Source of the DNA: Bacillota bacterium
GTDB lineage: Bacteria; Bacillota; Clostridia; Acetivibrionales; DTU013
Assembly (NCBI GenBank): GCA_023435745.1
Contig: JAEZMD010000001.1
Span: forward strand, 62,001-126,000
Reading direction: 5' to 3'
Length of the DNA: 64,000 nucleotides
In this document: piece by piece, positions 18,008-26,820 of the stretch
Layout: each line of letters opens with the position of its first letter
Numbering within the stretch: position 1 is the first letter of the stretch
Notes under the pieces: generated by a model
The model's input: the letters and a program-made list of their open reading frames with translations, nothing else
Told to the model about the DNA's origin: nothing
The model's database searches: none
Position numbers and translations under genes: made by a program

Positions 18008-18068
18008 GGAAAATGAGGGGACGTTTCTTTTGGCTTGTAACACCGAGAGAAACGTCCCCTCGTTTTCC
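18008..18068. repeat. dispersed GGGGACGTTTCT repeat, hairpin copy A
   Basis: A 21-bp inverted repeat (18008-18028 and 18048-18068, one mismatch) with core GAGGGGACGTTTCT / AGAAACGTCCCCTC and a 19-nt loop. It sits in the non-coding gap between the cbp terminator and the hydrogenase promoter. The same core recurs at 35354, 50011-50159, 50964-51000, 58901-58950 and 59432-59474. Confidence 0.8.
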
Positions 18069-18122
18069 TTATTCACGTATCAAAATTAGTACATAACATT
18101 GTTAAATATTTGTTTTTCCATC

Positions 18123-18151
18123 TTGAAAATACTGGTGTTGAGTGCTATAAT
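18123..18151 (+). promoter_or_regulatory. promoter of hydrogenase operon 1
   Basis: TTGAAA (18123-18128), 17-bp spacer, TATAAT (18146-18151), close to consensus. A leader of about 205 nt precedes the first start codon and contains the Rex-type operator. Confidence 0.75.
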
Positions 18152-18169
18152 GTACTTAAATCCATACAT

Positions 18170-18187
18170 TAGTTAATTTATTAACAA
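18170..18187. promoter_or_regulatory. Rex-type operator, hydrogenase operon 1
   Basis: TAGTTAATTTATTAACAA fits TTGTTAAnnnnTTAACAA at 13 of 14 defined positions. It lies about 18 bp after the -10 hexamer, where a bound repressor would block early transcription. Rex is the NADH/NAD+-sensing repressor of fermentation genes in Firmicutes. Confidence 0.7.
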
Positions 18188-18364
18188 TTAACAGGGATTC
18201 ACATCAAAAGCACGACATCTCCTGCAGCGCATCTTTGAATGACAATTGACGCCGTATATCTGGGCCGACAAACATGCTTACATTTGAGTAAACAACACAG
18301 AATGGTGCAAAAGTTTGTTAAAAAATAACCAAAGTAGTCCATTCGGATTTCAAGGAGGTCATTT

Positions 18365-18862
18365 ATGAGCGTTCAAACCGGAACCTGTACATGCAAGACT
18401 GAAACCGACAGGGAAAAGTACGCAAGAATTGCGGAGGTCATTGAAGAGTACAAGGATAAGGAAGGCAGCCTGATTCAAATCCTCCACATGGCACAGGGCA
18501 TCTATGGCTATCTTCCGCTCCCATTGCAGCAGTTCATAGCGGAAAAGCTCAACAGGCCGCTTTCCGAGGTGAGCGGCGTCATCACGTTCTATTCGTTTTT
18601 TTCTACAGTGCCGCGAGGGGAAAACTCCATCAAGGTTTGCCTGGGTACAGCCTGCTATGTCAGGGGAGGTAAAAAAATCATCGAAAAGCTCAGAGAAATT
18701 CTGGAGGTGGAAGTCGGAGGGACTACGCAGGACGGAAAATTTACGCTTGAGGTAATGCGCTGCATAGGCGCCTGTGGTCTTGCTCCGGCTATGATGATCA
18801 ATGACAGGGTTTACAAGCAGGTGAACCCGGATAAGCTGCGCGGCATCCTGAATCAGTATTGA
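18365..18862 (+). CDS. hydC: NuoE/HydC-like [2Fe-2S] subunit of hydrogenase complex 1
   Basis: This is the small thioredoxin-fold subunit that carries electrons between the flavoprotein and the hydrogenase in trimeric [FeFe]-hydrogenases. It has 165 residues. The [2Fe-2S] ligands are Cys92, Cys97, Cys133 and Cys137 (CLGTAC ... CIGAC), and the family signature GVITFYSFF precedes them. The N-terminus has an extra CTCKTE-type segment. AAGGAGG lies 6-7 bases before ATG 18365. The next gene's ribosome site begins within 4 bp of the stop, so the two are tightly coupled. It is a paralogue of the product at 30272-30760. Confidence 0.93.
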   Translation: MSVQTGTCTCKTETDREKYARIAEVIEEYKDKEGSLIQILHMAQGIYGYLPLPLQQFIAEKLNRPLSEVSGVITFYSFFSTVPRGENSIKVCLGTACYVRGGKKIIEKLREILEVEVGGTTQDGKFTLEVMRCIGACGLAPAMMINDRVYKQVNPDKLRGILNQY

Positions 18863-18876
18863 TGAGGAGGACAATC

Positions 18877-21800
18877 ATGGGAAAGAGTGCGAGAATAAGG
18901 AATCAGGCAGATCTTTTACGAATCAGGGACGAATATAACAAAGTAATGAATGGGAAAAAATTCAAAATTGTCATATGCTCCGGCGCGGGTTGCATCTCTT
19001 CAAATTGCCATGCAGTGAGGGATTCACTGGTCGATTGTTTGAGGAGGGAAGGGCTGACCGATGATGTACACATGATCGAGACAGGTTGTATAGGCACCTG
19101 CGATCTGGGTCCCGTCATGATTATTACTGTCCTTCATGGTTATGATGTTGAAGGGCGGGCCGCTTTTGCGACAGAGGAGAAAAACGATGGAATTGCGCCC
19201 GGGAAAAGCGTATTCTATACGAAGCTTACACCTCATGATATACCGGCGATAGTGACATCTCATCTGCTCCAGGGAAGGATAAAAACAGACAAGACATATT
19301 TCGATAGAAAACTTGACAGGAATGTGCCATACATTGAGGATGTCGACTTTTTCAAGAATCAGGTCAAAATTGCATTGAGAAATTGCGGAAGCATCGACTA
19401 CGGGTCCTTGGAGGGCTATATTGCCAATGACGGATATATGGCCGTGTCAAGGGTATTGAACGATTACGCGCCAGAGCAGGTCGTGGAAGAGGTCAAAAAG
19501 TCGGGACTCCGGGGGCGTGGCGGAGCGGGCTTTCCTACAGGCATCAAGCTTGAATCCGGTATGAAGGCAGCAAATTCCGTAAAATATCTGGTTTGCAATG
19601 CGGACGAAGGAGATCCTGGCGCGTTTATGGACAGGAGTATCCTGGAGGGCGACCCACACAGTGTTATCGAAGGAATGATGATCGGCGGTTATACCATCGG
19701 CGCGCACAAGGGATATGTCTATGTCCGCGCGGAATACCCGCTGGCTGTGGAAAGACTGGACATGGCCATTAAGAATGCCAGGGAGGCCGGGTTACTGGGC
19801 ATGAACATTCTCGGGAAGAGCTTTGATTTTGATATTGAGATCAGGATCGGCGCCGGCGCTTTTGTTTGCGGCGAGGAAACTGCACTGATGGCTTCGATCG
19901 AGGGAGAGCGCGGAGAGCCAAGGCAAAAACCGCCGTTCCCGTTTCAAAAGGGTCTCTTCGGCAAACCGACAATTATCAGCAATGTGGAAACCTATGCCAA
20001 CATACCGCCGATTATTCTCAATGGAAGCGGATGGTTTTCCGGCTACGGCACCGGAAGCAGCAGAGGAACAAAGGTGTTTGCTCTGGCAGGTGCGATCAAT
20101 AATACAGGAATTGTCGAGGTGCCGATGGGCACAACGCTTGGAGAAATCATTTTCAACATAGGCGGCGGCGTCAGAAAGAACAAAGAATTCAAAGCAGCTC
20201 AGACAGGCGGTCCGTCAGGCGGATGTATTACAAGGGATCATCTGAATACGCCCATGGAATATGACGCACTTGTGAGGCTGGGTGCGATCATGGGCTCCGG
20301 CGGGTTGATCACCATGGATGAGGATACCTGCATGGTCGACATGGCAAGATTTTTTATGGAATTCATACAGGATGAGTCCTGCGGGAAATGTGTACCTTGC
20401 AGACTCGGAACGAAAAGGATGCTTGACATTCTTGAAAAAATTACGAAGGGCCAGGGAGAAGAGGGCGACATAGAAGCATTGCAGGAGCTCGGAGCGATGA
20501 TTAAGGAGGCCGCAATATGCGGACTCGGCCAGACGGCGCCGAACCCTGTGCTTAGTATGATCAATAACTTCCGGGAGGAATACGAGGAGCATATCAAATA
20601 CAAATACTGCCGTGCGGGCGTGTGCGCCGATATGTTCATTTCGCCCTGCCAGAACGCGTGTCCGGCCGGAGTGAATGTACCCGGCTATGTCGCGCTGGTG
20701 GCAGCAGGAAGACTAAGGGATGCATACAATCTCATCAAAAAGGAAAACCCGTTCCCTGCCGTATGTGGCAGGGTCTGCACTCATGAGTGCGAAAGCAAAT
20801 GCAGGAGGGGCCAGCTGGACGAACCGGTCGCCATTGCCGACCTGAAAAGGTATGTGGCCGATTATGTGCTAAAGAATGAAGAACCTTACATGGATCTGGT
20901 GTTCCCCAAAAAAGGAAAAAGTGTAGGGATCATCGGCGCCGGACCTTCCGGACTGACCTGCGGGTACTATCTGGCAAGGCTCGGCTATGATGTGGATGTG
21001 TATGAATCGCAGCCTGTCGCCGGCGGTGTCCTGGCATTCGGGATACCTGAATACAGACTTCCTATTGAGGTATTAAAGCATGAGATTAAAATGATCGAGC
21101 AGGTGGGCGTAAAGATCTATCTCAATACGGAGATTGGCACGGATATGACGTTTTATCAGCTTAAAAACAGGCATGACGCACTTTATATTTCAACAGGAAC
21201 GCAGTTTTCCAATAAAATTGACATCCCCGGAGAGGATTTGAAGGGCGTATATCACGGACTGGATTTTCTGAGGGATGTGAATCTCGGTAATGAGGTGAAG
21301 ATGAAAGGATCGGTCGCGATCATAGGCGGGGGAAACACGGCTATCGACGCAGCCCGGACAGCACTTCGGCTTGGCGCGCAGGAGGTAACGGTACTCTACA
21401 GACGCATGGTGGAGGATATGCCTGCTGATGCCAGGGAAATCCGGGACGCGGTGGAAGAAGGAGTCCGGATCGTTCCGCTTGTGGCGCCGGTCAGATTTAT
21501 CGGGAAAGAAAAGGTCAGGGAAATAGAATGTATCAGGATGGAACTGAGCGGGTTTGACACCAGCGGGCGAAGAAAGCCGAAGGCTGTTCCCGGTTCGGAG
21601 TTCATACTGAAGGTGGATATGGTCATTCCCGCGGTGAGCCAGTATTCCGACCTGCCGTTTATCAATCGGGAGGAGGTTGAGGTGACAAAGTGGGGTACGT
21701 TTGTCACAGACCGCGATACCATGATGACCAAAATGAAGGGCGTGTTTGCGGGCGGCGATGTGGTCAGAGGCTCTGACACAGTCATCAAGGCGATTGCAGA

Positions 21801-22047
21801 CGGAAAAAATGCAGCGAAGGCGATAGATAAGTTCCTGGGCGGCAAGGGTGAGCTTAACACGGGAGAGGACATAGAAATACCGAAACCGACGGATGAGAAG
21901 GAAATCGTGGAACATGAAAGATTCCCGATGAAGTATCTTCCGCCCGAAGAGCGGAGCCACAGCTTCGACGAGGTCGCTGTCGGCTTCCATAAGCTCAATG
22001 CGATTGCAGAGGCTATGAGATGCCTCAGATGCGACAGGAGGTGCTGA
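18877..22047 (+). CDS. HydB/NuoF-like flavoprotein fused to a GltD/NfnB-like domain
   Basis: This 1056-residue fusion probably transfers electrons among NAD(H), a second pyridine nucleotide, ferredoxin and the hydrogenase. In order: a thioredoxin-like [2Fe-2S] domain (about 25-130, CSGAGC ... ETGCIGTC); the NuoF FMN/NADH core (RGRGGAGFPTG near 210, NADEGDPGAFMDR near 243); the SLBB region; and the [4Fe-4S] site SCGKCVPCRLGTKRML near 500. From about residue 578, where ordinary HydB carries a 2[4Fe-4S] ferredoxin tail, comes a complete GltD/NfnB-like module: N-terminal Cys clusters (CQNACPAG, CGRVC, CESKC), a FAD-type GIIGAGPSGL near 685, an NAD(P)-type AIIGGGNTAIDAA near 815, and the tail CLRCDRRC. 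ATG 18877 follows GGAGG; an upstream TTG/ATG overlaps the previous stop. HydA follows directly. The direction of electron flow is inferred only. Confidence 0.9.
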   Translation: MGKSARIRNQADLLRIRDEYNKVMNGKKFKIVICSGAGCISSNCHAVRDSLVDCLRREGLTDDVHMIETGCIGTCDLGPVMIITVLHGYDVEGRAAFATEEKNDGIAPGKSVFYTKLTPHDIPAIVTSHLLQGRIKTDKTYFDRKLDRNVPYIEDVDFFKNQVKIALRNCGSIDYGSLEGYIANDGYMAVSRVLNDYAPEQVVEEVKKSGLRGRGGAGFPTGIKLESGMKAANSVKYLVCNADEGDPGAFMDRSILEGDPHSVIEGMMIGGYTIGAHKGYVYVRAEYPLAVERLDMAIKNAREAGLLGMNILGKSFDFDIEIRIGAGAFVCGEETALMASIEGERGEPRQKPPFPFQKGLFGKPTIISNVETYANIPPIILNGSGWFSGYGTGSSRGTKVFALAGAINNTGIVEVPMGTTLGEIIFNIGGGVRKNKEFKAAQTGGPSGGCITRDHLNTPMEYDALVRLGAIMGSGGLITMDEDTCMVDMARFFMEFIQDESCGKCVPCRLGTKRMLDILEKITKGQGEEGDIEALQELGAMIKEAAICGLGQTAPNPVLSMINNFREEYEEHIKYKYCRAGVCADMFISPCQNACPAGVNVPGYVALVAAGRLRDAYNLIKKENPFPAVCGRVCTHECESKCRRGQLDEPVAIADLKRYVADYVLKNEEPYMDLVFPKKGKSVGIIGAGPSGLTCGYYLARLGYDVDVYESQPVAGGVLAFGIPEYRLPIEVLKHEIKMIEQVGVKIYLNTEIGTDMTFYQLKNRHDALYISTGTQFSNKIDIPGEDLKGVYHGLDFLRDVNLGNEVKMKGSVAIIGGGNTAIDAARTALRLGAQEVTVLYRRMVEDMPADAREIRDAVEEGVRIVPLVAPVRFIGKEKVREIECIRMELSGFDTSGRRKPKAVPGSEFILKVDMVIPAVSQYSDLPFINREEVEVTKWGTFVTDRDTMMTKMKGVFAGGDVVRGSDTVIKAIADGKNAAKAIDKFLGGKGELNTGEDIEIPKPTDEKEIVEHERFPMKYLPPEERSHSFDEVAVGFHKLNAIAEAMRCLRCDRRC

Positions 22048-22048
22048 G

Positions 22049-23833
22049 ATGATTAATTTGACAATCAACAATAAAATAGTATCCGCCATGGAAGGCGATA
22101 CCATAATGGAAGCGGCCAGAAAAAACAATATTATCATACCCAGCTTATGTTATCTCGAAGGTGTCCATCAGGCCGGTTCCTGCAGGATTTGTGTGGTGGA
22201 GGTGGAAGGCGCCAAAACGCTTCAGGCCTCCTGTATTGTACCAGTTGCCGATGGAATGGTGGTCCATACCAATACGGAAAAGGTTAAGAAAACCAGAAAG
22301 CTGCTATATGAGCTTATGCTGTCGGATCATCCGCAGGATTGCCTCAGTTGTGCAAGGAATCAGAGCTGTGAGTTTCAAAAGCTCGGAGAACAGCTGAGCA
22401 TCAGTAAGCCGCGCTTTCAGGGGGAGAAATCCAGAGCGGTGCAGGATGATCTGTCTCCATCAATTGTACGTGACACTTCAAAATGCGTTTTGTGCAGAAG
22501 GTGTGTTACCGTGTGCAACAGCATCCAGGGTGTCGGTGTACTGAATGTACAGAACAGGGGCTTCAAAACTGTGATCGGACCTGCCGCGGATCTGCCGCTT
22601 AACAGTGTGAATTGTACCTTCTGCGGACAATGCACAACGGTATGTCCTGTTGGAGCCTTACAGGAGAAGGATGCCACAGAAGCGGTTTGGAACGCGCTCT
22701 TCGATAAGAAAAAAAGAGTAGTGGTACAGACAGCGCCTGCTGTGAGAGCCGCCTTGGGAGAAGAATTCGGGTACGAGCCCGGTACGCTTGTCACGGGAAA
22801 AATGGCGGCGGCACTAAAGGAGATGGGCTTTGACGACGTATTTGATACGAACTTTGCAGCGGATCTTACTATCATTGAAGAGGGAAATGAACTGCTGTCG
22901 CGGGTGGCAGACGCTTTTTCCGGGAAGGGCTCAGTGCTGCCGATGATTACCAGCTGCAGCCCCGGATGGATCAAATATGCGGAACATACCTGGCCGGATG
23001 AACTGGATCATCTCTCCAGCTGCAAATCGCCGCATATGATGCTGGGCGCGCTGATCAAGAGCTATTATGCGGATAAGCTTGGTATAGACCCGGCAAAGAT
23101 ATTTGTTGTATCCGTAATGCCCTGTACCGCGAAGAAGTATGAGATCACGAGGCCTGAAATGACGAATAGCGGGCTGCCGAATGTTGACGCGGTTTTAACG
23201 ACCAGAGAATTGGCGCGTATGATCAAGGATTCCGGGATTGACTTTACGTCACTGGATGACACACCGTTTGACAATCCGCTCGGACTTTCCACCGGAGCTG
23301 CGGATATATTCGGAACGACAGGCGGCGTCATGGAAGCGGCACTGAGAACAGTCTATGAAATCATTACAGGACGGGAGCTGCCCTTCAGCAAGCTGCACGT
23401 GACTCCCATCATGGGGCTGGAGCAGGTTAAAACCGCAGAGGTGCTTATTGAAAAGCCTCTGGAAAGCTTCCGTTTTCTTGATGGGGTGACGCTGAAAATA
23501 GCGGTGACCAGCGGCCTCGATGGCGCTTCGAGGCTGATGAGAGAGGTTGCCGGAGGGACTTCGCCTTATCATTTTATAGAAGTGATGGGGTGCCCCGGAG
23601 GCTGTATCAGCGGCGGCGGCCAACCAAGACTGACAACCGACGCCATCAGAAATAAGCGCCTTGAGGCGATATACAGGGAGGACGAAGGTAAGCCATTAAG
23701 GAAATCCCATGAGAATCCTTCTGTAAGCAGACTTTATGAAGAATTTCTGGGTTCGCCTCTCGGGCACAAATCCCATGAGCTGCTTCATACCCATTACAGG
23801 CGCAGAGGGATATTCAACCAATACGAGGAATAA
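22049..23833 (+). CDS. hydA: [FeFe]-hydrogenase catalytic subunit, complex 1
   Basis: This is the catalytic subunit that makes or oxidises H2 at the H-cluster. It has 594 residues: an N-terminal [2Fe-2S] domain (CYLEG...CRIC, about 34-62), a Cys-rich segment CLSCARNQSCE near 100, two [4Fe-4S] motifs (CVLCRRCVTVC near 149, CTFCGQCTTVCP near 192), then the H-cluster domain. The diagnostic motifs are intact: L1 TSCSPGW (Cys303), L2 MPCTAKK (Cys359) and L3 EVMGCPGGCISGGGQP (Cys515, Cys519). The C-terminal small-subunit-like region (HKSHELLHTHY) is fused. ATG 22049 overlaps nothing and has AGGAGG 7 bases upstream. It shares the same layout as the product at 33586-35337 but differs clearly in sequence. 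Confidence 0.95.
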   Translation: MINLTINNKIVSAMEGDTIMEAARKNNIIIPSLCYLEGVHQAGSCRICVVEVEGAKTLQASCIVPVADGMVVHTNTEKVKKTRKLLYELMLSDHPQDCLSCARNQSCEFQKLGEQLSISKPRFQGEKSRAVQDDLSPSIVRDTSKCVLCRRCVTVCNSIQGVGVLNVQNRGFKTVIGPAADLPLNSVNCTFCGQCTTVCPVGALQEKDATEAVWNALFDKKKRVVVQTAPAVRAALGEEFGYEPGTLVTGKMAAALKEMGFDDVFDTNFAADLTIIEEGNELLSRVADAFSGKGSVLPMITSCSPGWIKYAEHTWPDELDHLSSCKSPHMMLGALIKSYYADKLGIDPAKIFVVSVMPCTAKKYEITRPEMTNSGLPNVDAVLTTRELARMIKDSGIDFTSLDDTPFDNPLGLSTGAADIFGTTGGVMEAALRTVYEIITGRELPFSKLHVTPIMGLEQVKTAEVLIEKPLESFRFLDGVTLKIAVTSGLDGASRLMREVAGGTSPYHFIEVMGCPGGCISGGGQPRLTTDAIRNKRLEAIYREDEGKPLRKSHENPSVSRLYEEFLGSPLGHKSHELLHTHYRRRGIFNQYEE

Positions 23834-23854
23834 GTGTAGAAAAAAGACATAATC

Positions 23855-23897
23855 AAAGGAGCTATGTCAAAGTTAAGTTTTGATATAGCTCCTTTTT
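23855..23897 (+). terminator. rho-independent terminator of hydrogenase operon 1
   Basis: AAAGGAGCTATGTCAAA (23855-23871) pairs with the segment TTTTGATATAGCTCCTTT (from 23878), followed by a T-run. Confidence 0.88.
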
Positions 23898-23970
23898 TAA
23901 TAGTTACCGTTGGCTTTCAGAAATGTTTGCAATACAAAATGCACCTTGTCAGCTTGTAATAAGGCAAAAT

Positions 23971-23999
23971 TTGACTAAAAATAACAAGCATGGTATAAT
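23971..23999 (+). promoter_or_regulatory. promoter of first CuAO_N-type protein
   Basis: TTGACT (23971-23976), 17-bp spacer, TATAAT (23994-23999); one of the best sigma-A matches in the window. Confidence 0.8.
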
Positions 24000-24030
24000 G
24001 AATAAATATTTGATATTAGAGGAGAAAAAT

Positions 24031-25221
24031 ATGAAAAAAACACTTTTGTCATTAGTCATAATAGCAGCAATGCTTATGACTTCAGTGGGCTCGGTATTTG
24101 CTGCCTCATCAGAAGAGGCTCTGGAATTGCCGAATTTAAAAATTATCGTAGATGGTAAACAGGTTAAATGTGAAAATATTCCGATCTTAGTTCAAAGCAA
24201 TACGCTGCTGCCATTAAGAGAAATGGCTGCCATATTGGGCGTTCCAAATGACGATGAGCATATCATTTACAACAATAGTGACAAGAGTGTAACCATATTG
24301 AACGGACAAACAAAAATTGTTGTTTATATTGGCAAGCTGGAAGCGTATGTCAACGACGAGCCGTATATGCTCAAAGTTGCGCCTATTATTTATGGAAAGG
24401 GCTATACTTACATACCATTCAGATTTATTGCCGAAGCGTTGGGGAAAAAGGTATTATGGGATGGTTCGGCTAGTGCGATCCTCATATGTGATACAGATAA
24501 ATTTGACAATATCAAAACAATATTGACAAAGTCCAACGAAGCATCCGAGAAAGCGTATAAATACAAAATAAGTATGGATGTAGACATGGATATGTATTCC
24601 GAGTTAATTAGTACAAAGGTTGGTATGGCAATAAACAGTGCGATAGATATTACAGATAAAAAGATGGATATGCAGTTAGTCATGGACATGCTTGGAATGC
24701 AGATAAAAACACAGTACTATTATGCCGATAATGCGGTTTATATTCAGGATCCGTTTACACAGGAGTGGGTAAAAACGGTTTATCCGCCTAATGAGTATGA
24801 AATGGCGCTTAAGCAGCAGAGCAATTATGAAATGATGCAATTTGAAGATACTATCTGTGCCGGCTTAAATCAGATAGAAAGCACGGATGAAAATGAAATT
24901 CTGCTAAAAGGTGATGTCTTTCTTACAGATTTTTATAATAGCATAATGAATCAACAAAGCCTGGGAGATGAACAGGAGACAGACCAGGAAACAATAATGG
25001 AGGCGTGTACTATTGAAATGGCGTTTGATAAAAATACATACCTGGTCAAAAGCATGCTCATGACAATGAAACTAACGCAAACTGAAGATAATGAGGATGT
25101 TACAATGGATGTTGTAGTCAATCTTACATATAGTGACTATAACGGAGACTTTGAAATCATAATACCTGAGGAAGTAATAGAATCAGCGCTTGAGGGTGAA
25201 GGAGAAAGCGAGCTGCAATAA
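24031..25221 (+). CDS. secreted protein with copper amine oxidase N-terminal-like domain (paralogue 1)
   Basis: Role unknown; probably exported. It has 396 residues from ATG 24031, chosen because AGAGGAG precedes it and the product then opens with a classic signal peptide (MKKTLL..., cleavage near SVFAA, residue 25); the longer frame from 23923 runs through the promoter. Residues about 30-165 form a CuAO_N (stalk) type domain with the repeated signature LPLREMAAILG and IPFRFIAEALGKKVLWDG. The rest (about 175-390) resembles the LolA/LprG-like beta-sheet domain of clostridial lipoproteins, with Met-rich stretches. It is a close paralogue of the next gene. It sits between hydrogenase operons but has its own promoter and terminator and no Rex site. 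Confidence 0.8.
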   Translation: MKKTLLSLVIIAAMLMTSVGSVFAASSEEALELPNLKIIVDGKQVKCENIPILVQSNTLLPLREMAAILGVPNDDEHIIYNNSDKSVTILNGQTKIVVYIGKLEAYVNDEPYMLKVAPIIYGKGYTYIPFRFIAEALGKKVLWDGSASAILICDTDKFDNIKTILTKSNEASEKAYKYKISMDVDMDMYSELISTKVGMAINSAIDITDKKMDMQLVMDMLGMQIKTQYYYADNAVYIQDPFTQEWVKTVYPPNEYEMALKQQSNYEMMQFEDTICAGLNQIESTDENEILLKGDVFLTDFYNSIMNQQSLGDEQETDQETIMEACTIEMAFDKNTYLVKSMLMTMKLTQTEDNEDVTMDVVVNLTYSDYNGDFEIIIPEEVIESALEGEGESELQ

Positions 25222-25242
25222 AGACAGAGTTATAAAGCATGG

Positions 25243-25283
25243 CGGCTGTTCTCACGGATGAGGAGAACAGCCGTTTCCTTTTT
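25243..25283 (+). terminator. rho-independent terminator between the CuAO_N paralogues
   Basis: CGGCTGTTCTC (25243-25253) / GAGAACAGCCG (25263-25273), a perfect 11-bp stem followed by TTTCCTTTTTT. Confidence 0.88.
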
Positions 25284-25295
25284 TATTCCCCATAT

Positions 25296-25325
25296 TTGCC
25301 GCAGAAGACTTCTGGATGTTATAAT
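25296..25325 (+). promoter_or_regulatory. promoter of second CuAO_N-type protein
   Basis: TTGCCG (25296-25301), 18-bp spacer, TATAAT (25320-25325); the -35 is moderate. Confidence 0.5.
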
Positions 25326-25357
25326 ATAACTCGAAATCTATGTTAAGGGGTAAAAAC

Positions 25358-26572
25358 ATGAAAATAAAGGTACTGATATCCATTTTGCTCACAGTGGTTT
25401 TTTTACTGTCAGGCAGCGTATTTGCTGCAGAGCCTGGACAGAATGAACAGACGGGTCAGGCGGCGCAGGCGCCAAAACCTGTTGAAGTGCCCGACATCAA
25501 GATCGTCATAGATGGAGAACTCACAACGTTTTCAAAGACGCCGATATCCGTCAGCAACAGCACGCTGCTACCGCTGAGGGATTTGCTTGTAAAGCTGGGC
25601 ATACCGAACGATGATGAACACGTCATATATAATGGCGCCGAAAAGAGCGTTACAGTATGGGATGGACAGACAAAGATATACTTGCTGATCGGGCAGAAGG
25701 AAGCTTTTGTAAATGACGAACCGATCACGCTCAATGCCGCGCCGCTCCTGTATCAAAATTCGACCTTCATACCGCTGCGGTTTGTGGCTGAAGCGCTTAA
25801 TCGGAGGGTGGTCTGGGAAGGCTCGTTAAAAGCGGCTTTTATATGCGAAGCCGATAAATATGACAGCATAAAGCAGCTATTGGACAGATCCAACAAGAAG
25901 AGCGCAACGATAAAGAAATATAAGCAGGAAACAGATGTCGCGGGCATTGTAGAATTTGAAGCTGGTAATACGGAATTCAGCGCCCATTCTCAGTCAGATA
26001 TTGATGGCAGGGGAAAAAAGATGAGCATGAAAATGCAGATGAGCATTATGGGAATGAGCATATCGTCGGAGAGTTACTTCTCAAACAACGCGTTGTACGT
26101 GAAAGACCTGGTGACCAGTGGCTGGTCCAAACAGATATATAAGCCGGAAGAGTATAATAAACTGTTTGAAAGCAGGGATTATGAAAACCTGCTGACGAAA
26201 ACCGAAGTCTTGTGTGCCGGCCTTAATCAGGTTTCGGACGAGAACGATGACGAGATATTGCTTAAGGGGGATGTGTTTCTGGTTGATTATTTTAAAAAGG
26301 CAATAGAGGAGCAGAGCTTCGGATTCAACCAGGACACAAAACAAGAAATTAAATACAGTGATTTTTCATTACAAATCTCATTGGATAAAAGTACGGCCCT
26401 CATTAATAGCATCGAGATGCATGTGAAGATGCTGCAGCCTGCAAATGATCCAAAAATCAAAACTGATACAAAAATGGATTTGGATTTCGAATTACAGTTC
26501 AGTGAATACGATGGTGATTTTGTTATCAATATTCCTGAAGAAGCTGTTAAAAATGCTATACCAGTTAACTAA
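25358..26572 (+). CDS. secreted protein with copper amine oxidase N-terminal-like domain (paralogue 2)
   Basis: Role unknown. It has 404 residues from ATG 25358 (AAGGGG upstream; a frame start at 25340 lies before the ribosome site). The signal peptide (about 1-24, ending SVFAA) is followed by a Gln/Ala-rich spacer, a CuAO_N-type domain (about 40-170, LPLRDLLVKLG and IPLRFVAEALNRRVVWEG) and a C-terminal beta domain matching the previous gene along its length, including DEILLKGDVF and the YDGDFVINIPEE-like end. This is a tandem duplication in which the two copies have kept separate promoters. No cysteine pair or metal motif that would show copper binding is seen, so the domain name should not be read as function. 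Confidence 0.8.
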   Translation: MKIKVLISILLTVVFLLSGSVFAAEPGQNEQTGQAAQAPKPVEVPDIKIVIDGELTTFSKTPISVSNSTLLPLRDLLVKLGIPNDDEHVIYNGAEKSVTVWDGQTKIYLLIGQKEAFVNDEPITLNAAPLLYQNSTFIPLRFVAEALNRRVVWEGSLKAAFICEADKYDSIKQLLDRSNKKSATIKKYKQETDVAGIVEFEAGNTEFSAHSQSDIDGRGKKMSMKMQMSIMGMSISSESYFSNNALYVKDLVTSGWSKQIYKPEEYNKLFESRDYENLLTKTEVLCAGLNQVSDENDDEILLKGDVFLVDYFKKAIEEQSFGFNQDTKQEIKYSDFSLQISLDKSTALINSIEMHVKMLQPANDPKIKTDTKMDLDFELQFSEYDGDFVINIPEEAVKNAIPVN

Positions 26573-26625
26573 ATCATTATAAATACTAAATGAGTGTTTT
26601 CATGATTTTCTTTTTTAACGCATAT

Positions 26626-26683
26626 AAAGGCGTGGTTGTCATTACGTGAGGAAGCTTACCGGGTGGCAGTTCGCGCCTTTTTT
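26626..26683 (+). terminator. possible terminator after the CuAO_N genes
   Basis: AAAGGCG (26626-26632) can pair with CGCCTTT (26674-26680) ahead of a T-run; the loop of about 40 nt is long, so this is a moderate call. Confidence 0.45.
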
Positions 26684-26711
26684 GATACATGCTTTTTAGC
26701 CTTTCGGGATA

Positions 26712-26740
26712 TTGTTAATTCATTAACAACGTGGTATGAT
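26712..26740 (+). promoter_or_regulatory. promoter of sensory-hydrogenase operon with perfect Rex operator on the -35
   Basis: TTGTTAATTCATTAACAA (26712-26729) matches the Rex consensus TTGTTAAnnnnTTAACAA at all 14 defined positions. Its first six bases are also the -35 hexamer TTGTTA (26712-26717), 17 bp before TATGAT (26735-26740). A bound repressor would occlude RNA polymerase directly. Confidence 0.82.
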
Positions 26741-26820
26741 GGAGAAAGAGTTGTGATCTACATTAATAAAGAATTTTTTAAAATATGGAAGATATAATTT
26801 GACTTCGAAGGGGCAAGTGT

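Noticed and set aside
22949..22970. Ser instead of a second Cys in the L1 motif (TSCSPGW) of both catalytic hydrogenases
   Set aside because: The form agrees with the general TSCxPxW consensus and occurs identically in two independent genes here, so it is not treated as a defect.
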